Source of the DNA: Streptosporangium brasiliense | GTDB lineage: Bacteria > Actinomycetota > Actinomycetes > Streptosporangiales > Streptosporangiaceae | Direction: 5' to 3' | NCBI RefSeq assembly: GCF_030811595.1 | Contig: NZ_JAUSRB010000002.1 | Span: forward strand, 1,302,001 to 1,366,000 | Length of the DNA: 64,000 bases | Notes under the pieces: generated by a model | The model's input: the letters and a program-made list of their open reading frames with translations, nothing else | Databases searched by the model: none | What the model was told of the DNA's origin: nothing | Translations under genes and position numbers: made by a program | Shown here: positions 34,593-43,678 of the stretch, one piece after another | Position numbering within the stretch: the stretch's first letter is position 1 | How the letters are laid out: each line of letters begins with the position of its first letter

Positions 34593-35852
34593 TCACCGCC
34601 TGCCGAGCTCCTCGGGAGCGCTCGCCGCCTCCCCGGAGACGGCCGCCGCCGGCCGGGACTCCCGCGGCCCCTCCTCGGGCCGCTCAGGAGCGGGAGAGGG
34701 CCGAGGGGCTCTCCCGCGCTGCAGGAGCGTCATGAGGCCGCCGGCCACCAGCCCCCAGAACGCCGCGCCCACCCCCAGCAGGGTCAGCCCCGACGCGGTC
34801 ACCACGAACGTGACCACCGCCGCCTCCCGGCTCTTCGGATCCGCCACCGCCGCGGTGACCGCCGAGGCGAGCGCGCCGATCAGGGCGAGGCCCGCGACCG
34901 CCTCGATGAGCACCGGCGGGGAGAGCAGGACGAGCGCGGTGGCCAGGCCGGATCCGACACCCAGGACGATCATCGAGGCCCCGGCGGTGACCGAGGCGAT
35001 CCACCGGCGCCCCGGGTCGGGGTCGGCGTCCGGGCCGGCGGCCAGCGCCGCGGTGATGGCGGCCAGGTTCACCGCGTGCCCGCCCAGCGGCGCGCCCAGG
35101 GTGCTGGCCAGGCCGGTGGCGACGAGGATGCCGCGCAGCGGGGGGCGGTAGCCGTACCCGGCCAGGACCGCCATGCCCGGCACGTTCTGGGAGGCCATGG
35201 TGACCAGGAACAGCGGGAGCGCGATGCTGACCATGGCCGCGAGGCTCCAGGACGGGGCGGTCGGCTCGGCCACCGGGCGCAGGTCCACCGCCCCCATGCC
35301 GGGCCCGGTCAGCGCGATGGCCACGACGGCGGCCAGCAGCGCCCCCGGGATCGCCCACTTGCGGGCGAAACGGCTCAGCAACGCCCAGACGAGCACCACG
35401 GGACCGGCCATCCACGGCACCTCACCGAGGGCCCGGACCGGCGCGACGCACAGGTTGAGCAGGACCCCGGCGAGCATGGCGCCGGCGATCGGGGCGGGGA
35501 TGGCCGCGATCCAGCGCCCCAGCGGGGGGAAGAGCCCCGCGACGGTGATGAGCAGGCCGGAGACCACGAACGCGCCGACCGCGGCGGGGAAGCCGCCCTC
35601 CACGGCGCCGGTCGCGACCAGCAGCGCCGCCCCCGGCGTGGACCAGGCGATGGTGATCGGCACCCGCTGCCGCAGCCCCAGCCAGATCGCCACCACGCCG
35701 TTGGCCAGGCAGAGCGCGAGCAGTCCGGAGGCCGCCTGCCGCTCGTCGGCGCCCACCGCGCGGAGACCGGCCAGCACCACGGCGAAGGAACTGGCGAAGC
35801 CGACCAGCGCGGTCACCACACCGGCCAGCATGGGTTGCAGCAGGCGATTCAT
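34593..35852 (-). CDS. benE: BenE-family benzoate/H+ symporter-like permease
   Basis: A 419-residue membrane protein with about twelve helices of the nucleobase/benzoate transporter fold. The SFAVVLAG, WSTPGAAL, NVPGMAVLAGYGYRPP and GHAVNLAAITAAL segments are typical of BenE. The start at 35852 has TGAGGAG upstream. BenE family members import benzoate or related aromatics with protons. It is divergent from an XRE-cupin regulator with two palindromes between them, a common pairing. Confidence 0.88.
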   Translation of the reverse strand: MNRLLQPMLAGVVTALVGFASSFAVVLAGLRAVGADERQAASGLLALCLANGVVAIWLGLRQRVPITIAWSTPGAALLVATGAVEGGFPAAVGAFVVSGLLITVAGLFPPLGRWIAAIPAPIAGAMLAGVLLNLCVAPVRALGEVPWMAGPVVLVWALLSRFARKWAIPGALLAAVVAIALTGPGMGAVDLRPVAEPTAPSWSLAAMVSIALPLFLVTMASQNVPGMAVLAGYGYRPPLRGILVATGLASTLGAPLGGHAVNLAAITAALAAGPDADPDPGRRWIASVTAGASMIVLGVGSGLATALVLLSPPVLIEAVAGLALIGALASAVTAAVADPKSREAAVVTFVVTASGLTLLGVGAAFWGLVAGGLMTLLQRGRAPRPSPAPERPEEGPRESRPAAAVSGEAASAPEELGRR

Positions 35853-35869
35853 CGTGTTCTCCTCAGCGT

Positions 35870-35885
35870 GTTCCGTATACGGAAC
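35870..35885. promoter_or_regulatory. 16-bp perfect palindrome between benE and the XRE-cupin gene
   Basis: GTTCCGTATACGGAAC is perfectly symmetric. It lies 18 bases upstream of the benE start and 26 bases upstream of the regulator start, so it is well placed as an operator for both. Confidence 0.7.
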
Positions 35886-35889
35886 GTAC

Positions 35890-35904
35890 ATCGTGCTGCA
35901 CGAT
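35890..35904. promoter_or_regulatory. 15-bp palindrome ATCGTGC-T-GCACGAT
   Basis: Two perfect 7-base arms around one central base, directly before the regulator start codon. A self-repression site is the simplest reading. Confidence 0.65.
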
Positions 35905-35910
35905 AGCCTC

Positions 35911-36486
35911 ATGGAGTCCGGCGCACAAAATTCCCGTTCCGCCCAGGAGGCCAGAACACCGGGCGTAGGCCAGCGGATCCGCAGGTTGCGCGAGGAGCGC
36001 GGCATATCGCTCTCCGAGCTGGCCCGGCGCGCGGGCATCGGCAAGGCCACGCTCTCCGGCCTGGAGAACGGCACCCGCAATCCCACCCTGGACACGCTCT
36101 GGGCGGTCACCGCCCAGCTCGGCGTGCCGCTGGCGCTGGCCGTGGGGGAGAGCGGCCCCGTCCCTCACGGCACCGCCGTGGAGGGCGTGCTGCTCCAGGT
36201 CTTCGAGGACGAGTCCGTCACCTACGAGCTCTACCGGCTGACGATCCCGGCGGGGGCCACGCAGGTCTCCCCCGCCCACCACGAGGGCGTCACCGAGCAC
36301 ATCACGGTCTTCGCCGGAGTGCTGAGCGCCGGCCCGCAGGACGCCCCCCTCCAGGCCGGACCGGGCGAGCATCTCACCTGGCGCTCAGACGTCCCGCACA
36401 TCTACTCGGCGGTCGGCGGCCAGGACGTCCACGCCAGCCTGCTCATGCGCTACCCCCGCCCCCGGTCACTGCGACAACCCCAATAA
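35911..36486 (+). CDS. XRE-family regulator with cupin domain
   Basis: A 191-residue regulator: helix-turn-helix of the Cro/CI type (RIRRLREERGISLSELARRAGIGKATLSGLENGTRNPTL) in residues 20-75 and a C-terminal cupin (about 110-185, with HHEGVTEHITVFAGVL and DVPHIYSA). The cupin probably binds the inducer. The ATG at 35911 is preferred because upstream codons would overlap the palindromes. It is divergent from benE and followed 34 bases later by an MFS gene on the same strand. Confidence 0.88.
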   Translation: MESGAQNSRSAQEARTPGVGQRIRRLREERGISLSELARRAGIGKATLSGLENGTRNPTLDTLWAVTAQLGVPLALAVGESGPVPHGTAVEGVLLQVFEDESVTYELYRLTIPAGATQVSPAHHEGVTEHITVFAGVLSAGPQDAPLQAGPGEHLTWRSDVPHIYSAVGGQDVHASLLMRYPRPRSLRQPQ

Positions 36487-36520
36487 ATTCTCAAAAATCC
36501 CTAAAAGTAATATTGGCCCC

Positions 36521-37753
36521 ATGACACCACGGCCCACGGCAGTGCTGTTCTGGGCCACCGGTGTGCTGGCCTATGTCATCGCGGTCTTCCACCGCCAGTC
36601 CCTCGGCGTCTCCAGCATCGAGGCCGCCGCGCGGCTCGGTGTCGGCGCGGCCGGGCTGTCCACCCTCGCCATGCTGCAGCTGCTGGTCTACGCGGCCATG
36701 CAGGTGCCCGTCGGGGTCCTGGTCGACCGGCTCGGTTCCAAGCGCATGCTCGTCGCCGGAGCCGCCGTGATGACCTGCGGCGAGCTGGTCTTCGCGCTGT
36801 CGGAGGGGCTGCTCACCGGGATCGCCGGCCGGGCGCTGATCGGCTGCGGCGACGCCATGACGTTCATCAGCGTGATCCGGCTGGTCAACCTCCACTTCTC
36901 GGCCCGCCGCAACCCGTTGATGGTCCAGCTCACCGGACTGATCGGGCAGCTCGGCGCGATCGCCTCCGCGGTGCCGCTGATCCAGTCCCTGCACGCCTAC
37001 GGCTGGACGGCCACCTTCCTGGGCGCCGCGGGCCTGGGCGTGCTGTCGGTGCTGCTGCTGCTCACGGTGCTGCGCGACTCCCGCCCGGAGCGGACGGGAC
37101 AGCCCCCCAGCCTGAAGGCCGCCTGGGCCGAGCCCGGCACCCGCCTGGGCATGTGGACCCACGCGGCCACCCAGTGCTCGGCGGCCGCGTTCCTGCTGCT
37201 GTGGGGCTACCCGTTCCTGGTCCAGGGGCAGGGCCTCGCCCCCGCCACGGCCGGCGTGCTGCTGTCCACGCTGACCCTGTGCGGCATGGCGTGCGGACCG
37301 CTGCTCGGCTATCTCGCCGGGCGCTTCCCCTTCCACCGCTCCCGCATGGTGCTCATCGTGATCGGCACCACCGCCGCGGCGTGGACCGCCGTGCTGGCCT
37401 GGCCCGGCCGCGCGCCGCTCTGGCTGCTCGTCGTTCTCGTGGTGGTGCTCGCGGCCAACGGCCCGGGGTCGATGATCGGCTTCGACTACGCCAGGACCTT
37501 CAACCCGGCCGCCCGGATCGGCGCGGCCACCGGCATCGTGAACGGCGGCGGCTTCGTCGCGAGCATGGCGGTGATCGCCCTGGTCGGCGTCACCCTCGAC
37601 CTGGTCGGGGAGACCGGCCTGGAGGCGTTCCGCTGGGCCTTCGCCGTGCAGTACCCGATCTGGGCGCTGGGCGCGGTCCAGGTCCTCCGCTACCGGGGCA
37701 AGGCCCGGCGCCTGCTGCTCTCGGCCCAGCCGAGCGCCCAGCCGAGCGCCTGA
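36521..37753 (+). CDS. MFS transporter
   Basis: A 410-residue twelve-helix major-facilitator protein. MQVPVGVLVDRLGSKR is the motif between helices 2 and 3, and GxxDAMTFISVIRL lies in helix 4. The last residues (SAQPSAQPSA) are encoded by the first units of a DNA repeat that continues after the stop. It lies 34 bases after the XRE-cupin gene and may be co-regulated with it. Substrate is unknown. Confidence 0.85.
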   Translation: MTPRPTAVLFWATGVLAYVIAVFHRQSLGVSSIEAAARLGVGAAGLSTLAMLQLLVYAAMQVPVGVLVDRLGSKRMLVAGAAVMTCGELVFALSEGLLTGIAGRALIGCGDAMTFISVIRLVNLHFSARRNPLMVQLTGLIGQLGAIASAVPLIQSLHAYGWTATFLGAAGLGVLSVLLLLTVLRDSRPERTGQPPSLKAAWAEPGTRLGMWTHAATQCSAAAFLLLWGYPFLVQGQGLAPATAGVLLSTLTLCGMACGPLLGYLAGRFPFHRSRMVLIVIGTTAAAWTAVLAWPGRAPLWLLVVLVVVLAANGPGSMIGFDYARTFNPAARIGAATGIVNGGGFVASMAVIALVGVTLDLVGETGLEAFRWAFAVQYPIWALGAVQVLRYRGKARRLLLSAQPSAQPSA

Positions 37754-37980
37754 CCGAGTGCCCAGCCGAGTACCGAGCCGAGCGCCTGACGAGCGACTGG
37801 CGAGCGCTTGTCGAGCACCTGGCGAGGGCCCGGACGGCGAGCGCCTGCCCGGCGGACCCGGACGGCGAGGGCTCACCGGCGGGAGCCGGGACACACACCT
37901 GGCGGGAGGCCACCGGTAGGAGCCGGGCTACGCCTGGCGACCCACCGGCGGGAGCCGGGCTACGCCTGGCGGGAGGCCAC
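37728..37980. repeat. Degenerate repeats spanning the MFS 3' end and the following spacer
   Basis: Units like GCCCAGCCGAGCGCC recur from 37728 to about 37850. Then GAGCCGGGCTACGCCTGGCG occurs at about 37920 and 37952; the second copy overlaps the stop codon of the convergent MBL gene. The 12-base core CTACGCCTGGCG appears in inverse orientation three times at 50164-50225. Confidence 0.65.
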
Positions 37981-38727
37981 CTGAGGGAGCACGGTGAAGG
38001 GCTCGGCGAAGTGGGCGGTGGCGATCATCCCCCGCTCGGCCCTGACCCGCTCCAGCAGCTCCTTCCGCGTCGCGGCGGCGAGCACGGGATCGGCGTCGTA
38101 GAGGTAGGTCACCGCCGGGTCGGCCAGCTGCACCGGGTGCAGCACCACGTCGCCGGTCAGCACCAGCTCGCCCACCTGGACGACCTGGTGGCCCGGGGTG
38201 TGCCCCGGCGTGTGGAACACCCTGATGCCGGGCAGCACGTCCGCCTGGCCGTCCACCACCTGCACCCGCTCGCCCAGCGGCCGGACCACGTGGTCGAGGA
38301 CCGCCTCGGCGGCCGCGTCGACCTCGGCCCGCTGGAAGACGTGCCGGGCGTTGGGGAAGACGGGCACCCCGCCGATCACGGCCCCGCTCGCGTGGTCGCT
38401 GTGCAGGTGCGTGATGACCACCGCGTCCACCTCCTCGGGGGCCACCCCCACCCGGGCGAGCTCGGCGCCGAGCGCTCCGGGGACCGGCGCCCAGCTCGCC
38501 GCCGGCGAGTCCTCCGGGCCGACCCCGGTGTCCACCAGCACGGTCCGGCCCACCGCGTCACGCAGCAGGTAGCAGTGGAAGTGCAGGATCCATTCGTCGG
38601 ACTCCCCGTGACAGCCGCCGGGGAACATCTCCGGCAGCGGACGCCTGATCGAGTCCCCCATCGGTCCTACGGCGTCACACAGGGGGAACACTTCGACGCC
38701 CCCGACTGTTATGGACTGATGTGGCAT
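37960..38727 (-). CDS. MBL-fold metallo-hydrolase
   Basis: A 255-residue metallo-beta-lactamase fold protein with the metal motif THLHSDH, a later HTPGHTPGH and a GDVVLHP aspartate, then a final THFAEP-like ATAHFAEP histidine. Such proteins hydrolyse lactones, thioesters or other bonds; the layout resembles quorum-quenching lactonases, but the substrate cannot be deduced. The ATG at 38727 follows CAGGAGA. It is divergent from rho. Confidence 0.85.
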   Translation of the reverse strand: MPHQSITVGGVEVFPLCDAVGPMGDSIRRPLPEMFPGGCHGESDEWILHFHCYLLRDAVGRTVLVDTGVGPEDSPAASWAPVPGALGAELARVGVAPEEVDAVVITHLHSDHASGAVIGGVPVFPNARHVFQRAEVDAAAEAVLDHVVRPLGERVQVVDGQADVLPGIRVFHTPGHTPGHQVVQVGELVLTGDVVLHPVQLADPAVTYLYDADPVLAAATRKELLERVRAERGMIATAHFAEPFTVLPQVASRQA

Positions 38728-38905
38728 CCGGTCTCCTGTTCGGCACGGATTGACGGTGCTACCGTAATGGTGGGCGTGACGCACTGCAGGCTGAGCCGCG
38801 TGCGATGATCCGCCCCTTTTACCCCATTTTTTACCGCATCTGCTCCGGCACGCGGTCCCCCCTGCGAGAGGTCGATCATGACTTTTCGCCTGTGAAAGGT
38901 CCCTT

Positions 38906-40048
38906 ATGACCACCGAAACCACCACCCGAAAGCGTCCACGCCCTCCGCAGCCGCGTGAGAGCGACGCCTACACCGAGACCGTGGCCGGCCTGCTCGACGT
39001 CCGCGACAGAACCGGCTACCTCCGCACCCGCGGCTACCTCCCCGGCCCCGACGACGTGCGCGTGCCCCACGCCCAGATCAGGCAGTACGGCCTGCGCCCC
39101 GGCGACCACGTCGTCGCCACCGCCCGCACGCCGTACGAGAGACTGGTCGAGGTGGAGAGCGTCAACGGCTCCACCGACTGGCGGCGGCGGCCCGACTTCG
39201 CGGACATGACGCCCATCCACCCGCGCGAGCGGCTCCGCCTGGAGACCGAGTCGGTGACCACCAGGGTCGTCGACCTGTTCGCGCCGGTCGGCAAGGGCCA
39301 GCGCGGCCTGATCGTCGCCCCGCCGAAGGCGGGCAAGACCATGGTCCTGCGGGACCTGGCCGCCGCGATCACCCGCAACCATCCGGACTGCCACCTCATG
39401 GTCGTGCTCGTCGGCGAGCGCCCCGAGGAGGTCACCGAGATGCGCGAGTCCGTCCACGGTGAGGTGGCCGCCTCCACGTTCGACCGCCCCGACCGCGACC
39501 ACACCGCCCTGGCCGAGCTCGCCGTCGAGCGCGCCAAGCGCCTCGCCGAGAGCGGCCGCGACGTCGTCGTCCTGCTGGACTCCCTGACCCGTCTCGGCCG
39601 CGCCTACAACAACCTCGCCCCCGGCGGCGGGCGCACCCTCGCCGGCGGCCTCGACGCCGCGGCCCTGCTCCCCCCGCGCCGCTTCTTCGGCGCCGCGCGC
39701 AACCTCCGCGACGGCGGCTCGCTGACGATCCTCGCCACCGCCCTGGTCGAGACCGGCTCCCGGATGGACGACAACCTCTTCGAGGAGTTCAAGGGCACCG
39801 GCAACATGGAGCTGCGCCTCAGCCGCGCCCTCGCCGAGAAGCGCCTCTACCCCGCCGTCGACCTCGACGCCTCCGGCACCCGGCGCGAGGAGATCCTCCT
39901 CGACCCGCGTGAGCACCAGCTCACCTGGCGGCTGCGCCGCACCCTGGGCGGCCTGGACCGGCAGCAGGCGTTGGAGCTCCTCACCGACCGGCTCCGCGAG
40001 ACCCCCTCCAACGCCGCCTTCCTCCAGCAGGTCCAGCAGACCACCTGA
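38906..40048 (+). CDS. rho: Short Rho transcription termination factor paralogue
   Basis: A 380-residue Rho. A cold-shock-like primary RNA-binding domain (about 24-80, [24 protein letters not shown]) precedes the RecA-like motor: Walker [18 protein letters not shown], Walker [37 protein letters not shown] (R-finger region follows). The main actinomycete Rho has a long, charged N-terminal extension of 150-250 residues, and usually sits by the prfA/rpmE genes; both the extension and those genes are absent here. This is therefore likely a second rho copy, perhaps with specialised targets. The start follows GAAAGG. Confidence 0.9.
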   Translation: MTTETTTRKRPRPPQPRESDAYTETVAGLLDVRDRTGYLRTRGYLPGPDDVRVPHAQIRQYGLRPGDHVVATARTPYERLVEVESVNGSTDWRRRPDFADMTPIHPRERLRLETESVTTRVVDLFAPVGKGQRGLIVAPPKAGKTMVLRDLAAAITRNHPDCHLMVVLVGERPEEVTEMRESVHGEVAASTFDRPDRDHTALAELAVERAKRLAESGRDVVVLLDSLTRLGRAYNNLAPGGGRTLAGGLDAAALLPPRRFFGAARNLRDGGSLTILATALVETGSRMDDNLFEEFKGTGNMELRLSRALAEKRLYPAVDLDASGTRREEILLDPREHQLTWRLRRTLGGLDRQQALELLTDRLRETPSNAAFLQQVQQTT

Positions 40049-40115
40049 CCCCGGCGGGTCAGGCGGGTCCGGCCCGTTCCCCACGGGCGATCCGCGCGGC
40101 GGCCGGCCGGTCCGG

Positions 40116-40173
40116 CGACCACGATGCCTGGCGACCACAGTGCCTGGCGACCACGGTGCCTGATGACCACGGG
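40116..40173. repeat. 16-base tandem repeat, about four copies
   Basis: CGACCACGATGCCTGG, CGACCACAGTGCCTGG, CGACCACGGTGCCTGA and a partial copy follow each other between rho and the convergent secreted protein gene. Confidence 0.8.
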
Positions 40174-40203
40174 CGCCGCGCGGGCACGTGACCGGCGACC
40201 GCG

Positions 40204-40713
40204 CTAGCGGGGCCAGTTGGCGACGACCTCCTCCCGGATGGCGTCGACGTGGCAGTAGGAGATCGCGCGCCTGCCGCGGTCCAGGACGCAGACCTTGACG
40301 TCCACCCGGGTGACCTCACCGTCCGAGGAGAGTCTGAAGGTGTCGCCGGCGCGGCAGGTCGAGCGCGGCTGCGCCCAGCCCGTGCCGCCGCCGACGTAGT
40401 GGAACCGGGCGCGGATGTAGGCGCAGTGATTGCGGTGGGGGTCACGGTCACGGAGCGTGCCGGACACGGTGAACGTCTCGGCGCTGAAGTCCGTGATCCA
40501 CACGTCCGCGGCGGCGTGGCCGGAGTGCCCGGCGGCCGACCGCACCGGCCCCCAGTGGTGCTTCACGCCCGCGGCGGCGGCCGCGGCGGGGCTCGCAGCG
40601 GCGTCCGCGAGCGCCGCCGGGCCCGCGGCGCCGGCGTGCGCGGGCGCCGTCGCGAGCAGGGCCGCCGCGAGCACGGACGCCGGCAGCACGCCGGTGAAAG
40701 ATCTCTTCCTCAT
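40204..40713 (-). CDS. Small secreted protein of unknown function
   Basis: A 169-residue protein with a signal peptide (MRKRSFTGVLPASVLAAALL to about residue 27), an Ala-rich linker and a compact C-terminal domain containing three cysteines (HCAYIRA, STCRAG, KVCVLD) plus a fourth in YCHVDA, likely paired as two disulfides outside the cell. No family is recognised. It stands alone between convergent rho and the divergent methyltransferase gene. Confidence 0.75.
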   Translation of the reverse strand: MRKRSFTGVLPASVLAAALLATAPAHAGAAGPAALADAAASPAAAAAAGVKHHWGPVRSAAGHSGHAAADVWITDFSAETFTVSGTLRDRDPHRNHCAYIRARFHYVGGGTGWAQPRSTCRAGDTFRLSSDGEVTRVDVKVCVLDRGRRAISYCHVDAIREEVVANWPR

Positions 40714-40807
40714 ACCTCCGAGTTATAGGGCCTGCGGCTTGTAGCGTCCTTGCATCCCACTGGCACCGGTGGAGCGCAGCGCGCCCCGGAGGCGGGATGA
40801 TGAGGGG

Positions 40808-41638
40808 ATGCTGGCCGACGTCGTCGAATACCTCGCCTGCCCGGTCTGCGGAGCCGGGTTCGACCTGGACGAGCGGGTTCTCCGCTGCTCCCAGGGTCAC
40901 TCCTTCGACATCGCCCGGCAGGGATACGTCAGCCTGCTGACCGGTTCCCAGGCCCCCGGCACGGCCGACAGCGCGGCCATGGTGGCCGCCAGGGAGGCGT
41001 TCCTCGGGGCGGGGTATTTCGGTCCCCTTGCGGAGGCGGTCGCCGGAGCGTGCCGTACCGGCGCGGAGGTGGTCGCGGACGCGGGCGCGGGGACGGGCCA
41101 CTACCTCGCCGGGGCCCTCGACCGGCTCCCGGGGGCCGTCGGGATCGCGCTGGACGTGTCCAAACACGCGATCAAGCGGGCCGCGCGGGCGCATCCCCGG
41201 CTGGGGGCGGTGGTGGCCGACGTGTGGCGGCCGCTGCCCGTCGGGGACGGCACGGTCGACGTGATCCTCAACGTGTTCGCCCCCCGCAACGGGGCGGAGT
41301 TCGCCCGGATGCTCAGGGCCGACGGCCGGTTGATCGTGGTCACGCCGACGTCGCGGCACCTCGAACCGCTGGTGGAGCGGCTGGGGCTGCTCTCGGTGGA
41401 CGAGTCGAAGGAGCGGCGGGTGGCCGAGAGTCTGAGCGGCCGCTTCGTCGAGACCGGACGGAGCGTTCACGAGTTCGGGATGACGCTGGGGCGCGGGGCG
41501 GTCGAGGCCGTCGTGGGCATGGGGCCGAGCGCCTGGCACACCGATCCGGAAGTCATGCGGAGAAAAGTGGCGGACCTTCCCGAAGTAAGCGATGTGACTG
41601 CTTCTTTCCGCATGTCTATCTTTCAGCCCCGCCCCTGA
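40808..41638 (+). CDS. rlmA: RlmA/TlrB-type 23S rRNA guanine-N1 methyltransferase
   Basis: A 276-residue methyltransferase with an N-terminal zinc finger (CPVCGAGFDL, then CSQGHSFDIARQGYVSLL) and a SAM-binding Rossmann domain (VVADAGAGTGHYL, NVFAPRNGAEFARML). Family members methylate G745 or G748 of 23S rRNA; TlrB gives resistance to tylosin-type macrolides. The start at 40808 follows GAGGGG. Housekeeping modification or self-resistance cannot be separated from sequence. Confidence 0.88.
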   Translation: MLADVVEYLACPVCGAGFDLDERVLRCSQGHSFDIARQGYVSLLTGSQAPGTADSAAMVAAREAFLGAGYFGPLAEAVAGACRTGAEVVADAGAGTGHYLAGALDRLPGAVGIALDVSKHAIKRAARAHPRLGAVVADVWRPLPVGDGTVDVILNVFAPRNGAEFARMLRADGRLIVVTPTSRHLEPLVERLGLLSVDESKERRVAESLSGRFVETGRSVHEFGMTLGRGAVEAVVGMGPSAWHTDPEVMRRKVADLPEVSDVTASFRMSIFQPRP

Positions 41639-41814
41639 TCAAGCGATGCGCTTGACAGCCACCTTCGGGACGCATGTTACTGATGTGGTATTTAGCCCGA
41701 AATTCCCACACATTAACTAAGCAAATTGGGGGTGGAAGCGACATACTGGACGGCAATCCGGCGAGCCCGCGCCTGGACGCGTGAAGCGAACGTCTTGACG
41801 GAGGGAAGCGCCAT

Positions 41815-43581
41815 ATGAAGGCGGAGGAGCGCTGGCAGGCCAGGTTCCGGGCGCCGCGCGTGACGCTGCCCGTGTGGGCGCGTCAGGCTCCGGCCCGCGC
41901 CGTCTACCGCAGCAACGCCTCCGGCGCGTGGGAGATCTACGCCTGGGACCGGTCGACGGGGATCGTCCGCCAGGCCACCACCCGGCCCAAGGGCACCTCG
42001 CACGGCACGATCGACCCCACCGGCCGGTGGATCTGGTGGTTCTCCGACACCGACGGCGACGAGTGGGGCGGCTGGATGCGCCAGCCCTTCACCGGCGGCC
42101 CCGACGAGCCGATCGACCTCGACCCCGGCTACCCGTCGGGGATCGCGCTGGCGGCGACGGGCGAGGCCGCGGTCGGCGTCGCCAGGCCCGGCGAGGGCTT
42201 CAAGATCTATGTCGTACGGCCCGGCGGGTCCGTCCGGCTGATCTACGAGCATGCCGAGGCCGCCTCCGTGGCCGCCATCTCCCTGGACGGCTCGCTGATC
42301 GCGATCAGCCACAGTGAGCACGGCGACTCCCGGCACCCCGCGCTGCGCGTGCTCCGGCAGAACGGCGACGTCGTCGGCGACCTGCGCGACGGCCCCGGCA
42401 AGGGCGTCCTCGGCCTGCGTTTCGCGCCCGTCCCGGGCGACCGCCGGCTGCTGACCCTGCACGAGCGCAGGGGCCGCCGCGAACCGCTGGTCTGGGACCC
42501 GGAGAGCGACGAGCAGCGGGAGATCTGGCTGCGCGACCCCGGGGAGATCACCGCCGACTGGTACGACGACGGCCGCTCGCTGCTCGTCGTCCGGGCCAAC
42601 CGCGGGCGCACCCATCTGCACCGCTACGACCTCGCCGGCGGCCGACTCTTCCCGATCGAGACCCAGCACGGCGTGATCGACGCCGCCGCGCCCCGCCCCG
42701 ACGGCTCGGTGGAGTACTCCTGGTCCAGCGGCGCCCACCCGCCGGTGATCCGGTCGAGCAACGGCCACGTGGTGATGAACCACGGCGGCCCGACCTCGCC
42801 GCCGTCCGTCCCGGTCGAGGACGTGGACGTGGAGGGCCCCGGCGGGCGCATCCACGCCCTGGTGTCCCGGCCCGACCGCGGCTCGGGACCGTTCCCGACG
42901 ATCTTCCTGCTGCACGGCGGGCCGACCTCGCAGGACGACGACTCCTTCGTCCCGCAGGTGGCCGCGTGGGTGGACCTGGGCTTCGCGGTCGTGCGGGTCA
43001 ACTACCGGGGCTCCACCGGCTACGGCTCGGCCTGGCGGGACGCCCTGACCGGCGAGGTCGGCCACATCGAGCTGTCCGACGTGGCCGCCGTCCGGGACGT
43101 CATGGTCGAACGCGGCGTCGCCGACCCGGACCGGCTCGTGCTGTCGGGCGCCTCCTGGGGCGGCTATCTCACGCTGCTGGGCCTGGGCACCCAGCCCAAG
43201 GTGTGGGCGGCCGGCATCGCCGCCGTACCCATCGCCGACCATCTGGCCACCTACGAGGAGGAGACCGAGGCGCTGCGGGCCTACCACCGCGCGCTGCTCG
43301 GCGGCTCCCCGGCCGAGCAGCCCGAGCGCTACGCCAACTGCTCGCCGATCACCTACGTCGACCAGGTCGAGGCGCCGCTGCTGATCCTCGCCGGGGAGAA
43401 CGACCCGCGCTGCCCGATCGGGCAGATCGAGACCTACGTGTCCCGGCTCGCCGCGCGCGGCCACGAGCACACGGTCTACCGCTACGACGCCGGCCACGGC
43501 TCGCTGGTCGTCTCCGAGCGGATCGCGCAGATGTCGGCCCAGCTCGAATTCGCCCGCAGGCACGTCAAGACGGAGATGTGA
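41815..43581 (+). CDS. S9-family serine peptidase (prolyl-oligopeptidase-like)
   Basis: A 588-residue protein: a seven-bladed-propeller-like N-terminal region (about 20-330) and a C-terminal alpha/beta hydrolase with LLHGGPTSQDDD, nucleophile elbow GASWGGY, acid-side GENDPRCP and the histidine in AGHGSLV. S9 enzymes cleave peptides after proline or act as acylaminoacyl peptidases or esterases. There is no signal peptide, so it is probably cytoplasmic. The spacer before it (41639-41814) is AT-richer around TTAACTAAGCAAATT and should hold its promoter. Confidence 0.88.
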   Translation: MKAEERWQARFRAPRVTLPVWARQAPARAVYRSNASGAWEIYAWDRSTGIVRQATTRPKGTSHGTIDPTGRWIWWFSDTDGDEWGGWMRQPFTGGPDEPIDLDPGYPSGIALAATGEAAVGVARPGEGFKIYVVRPGGSVRLIYEHAEAASVAAISLDGSLIAISHSEHGDSRHPALRVLRQNGDVVGDLRDGPGKGVLGLRFAPVPGDRRLLTLHERRGRREPLVWDPESDEQREIWLRDPGEITADWYDDGRSLLVVRANRGRTHLHRYDLAGGRLFPIETQHGVIDAAAPRPDGSVEYSWSSGAHPPVIRSSNGHVVMNHGGPTSPPSVPVEDVDVEGPGGRIHALVSRPDRGSGPFPTIFLLHGGPTSQDDDSFVPQVAAWVDLGFAVVRVNYRGSTGYGSAWRDALTGEVGHIELSDVAAVRDVMVERGVADPDRLVLSGASWGGYLTLLGLGTQPKVWAAGIAAVPIADHLATYEEETEALRAYHRALLGGSPAEQPERYANCSPITYVDQVEAPLLILAGENDPRCPIGQIETYVSRLAARGHEHTVYRYDAGHGSLVVSERIAQMSAQLEFARRHVKTEM

Positions 43582-43610
43582 CACGGCGGCGCCAGAGAGG
43601 CCGGCCGCTG

Positions 43611-43678
43611 TCGGGCGCGCAGGACCCTGATCGCCGTGTCGTCTATCGGGCGCGCAGGACCACGATCGCCATGTCGTC
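43611..43678. repeat. Tandem duplication of the 3' end of the phosphatase gene
   Basis: The 33 bases at 43646-43678, which encode the last codons of the phosphatase (DDMAIVVLRAR), recur at 43611-43643 with three changes, beyond and overlapping the stop codon. The second copy would encode DDTAIRVLRAR in its own phase. Confidence 0.85.
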
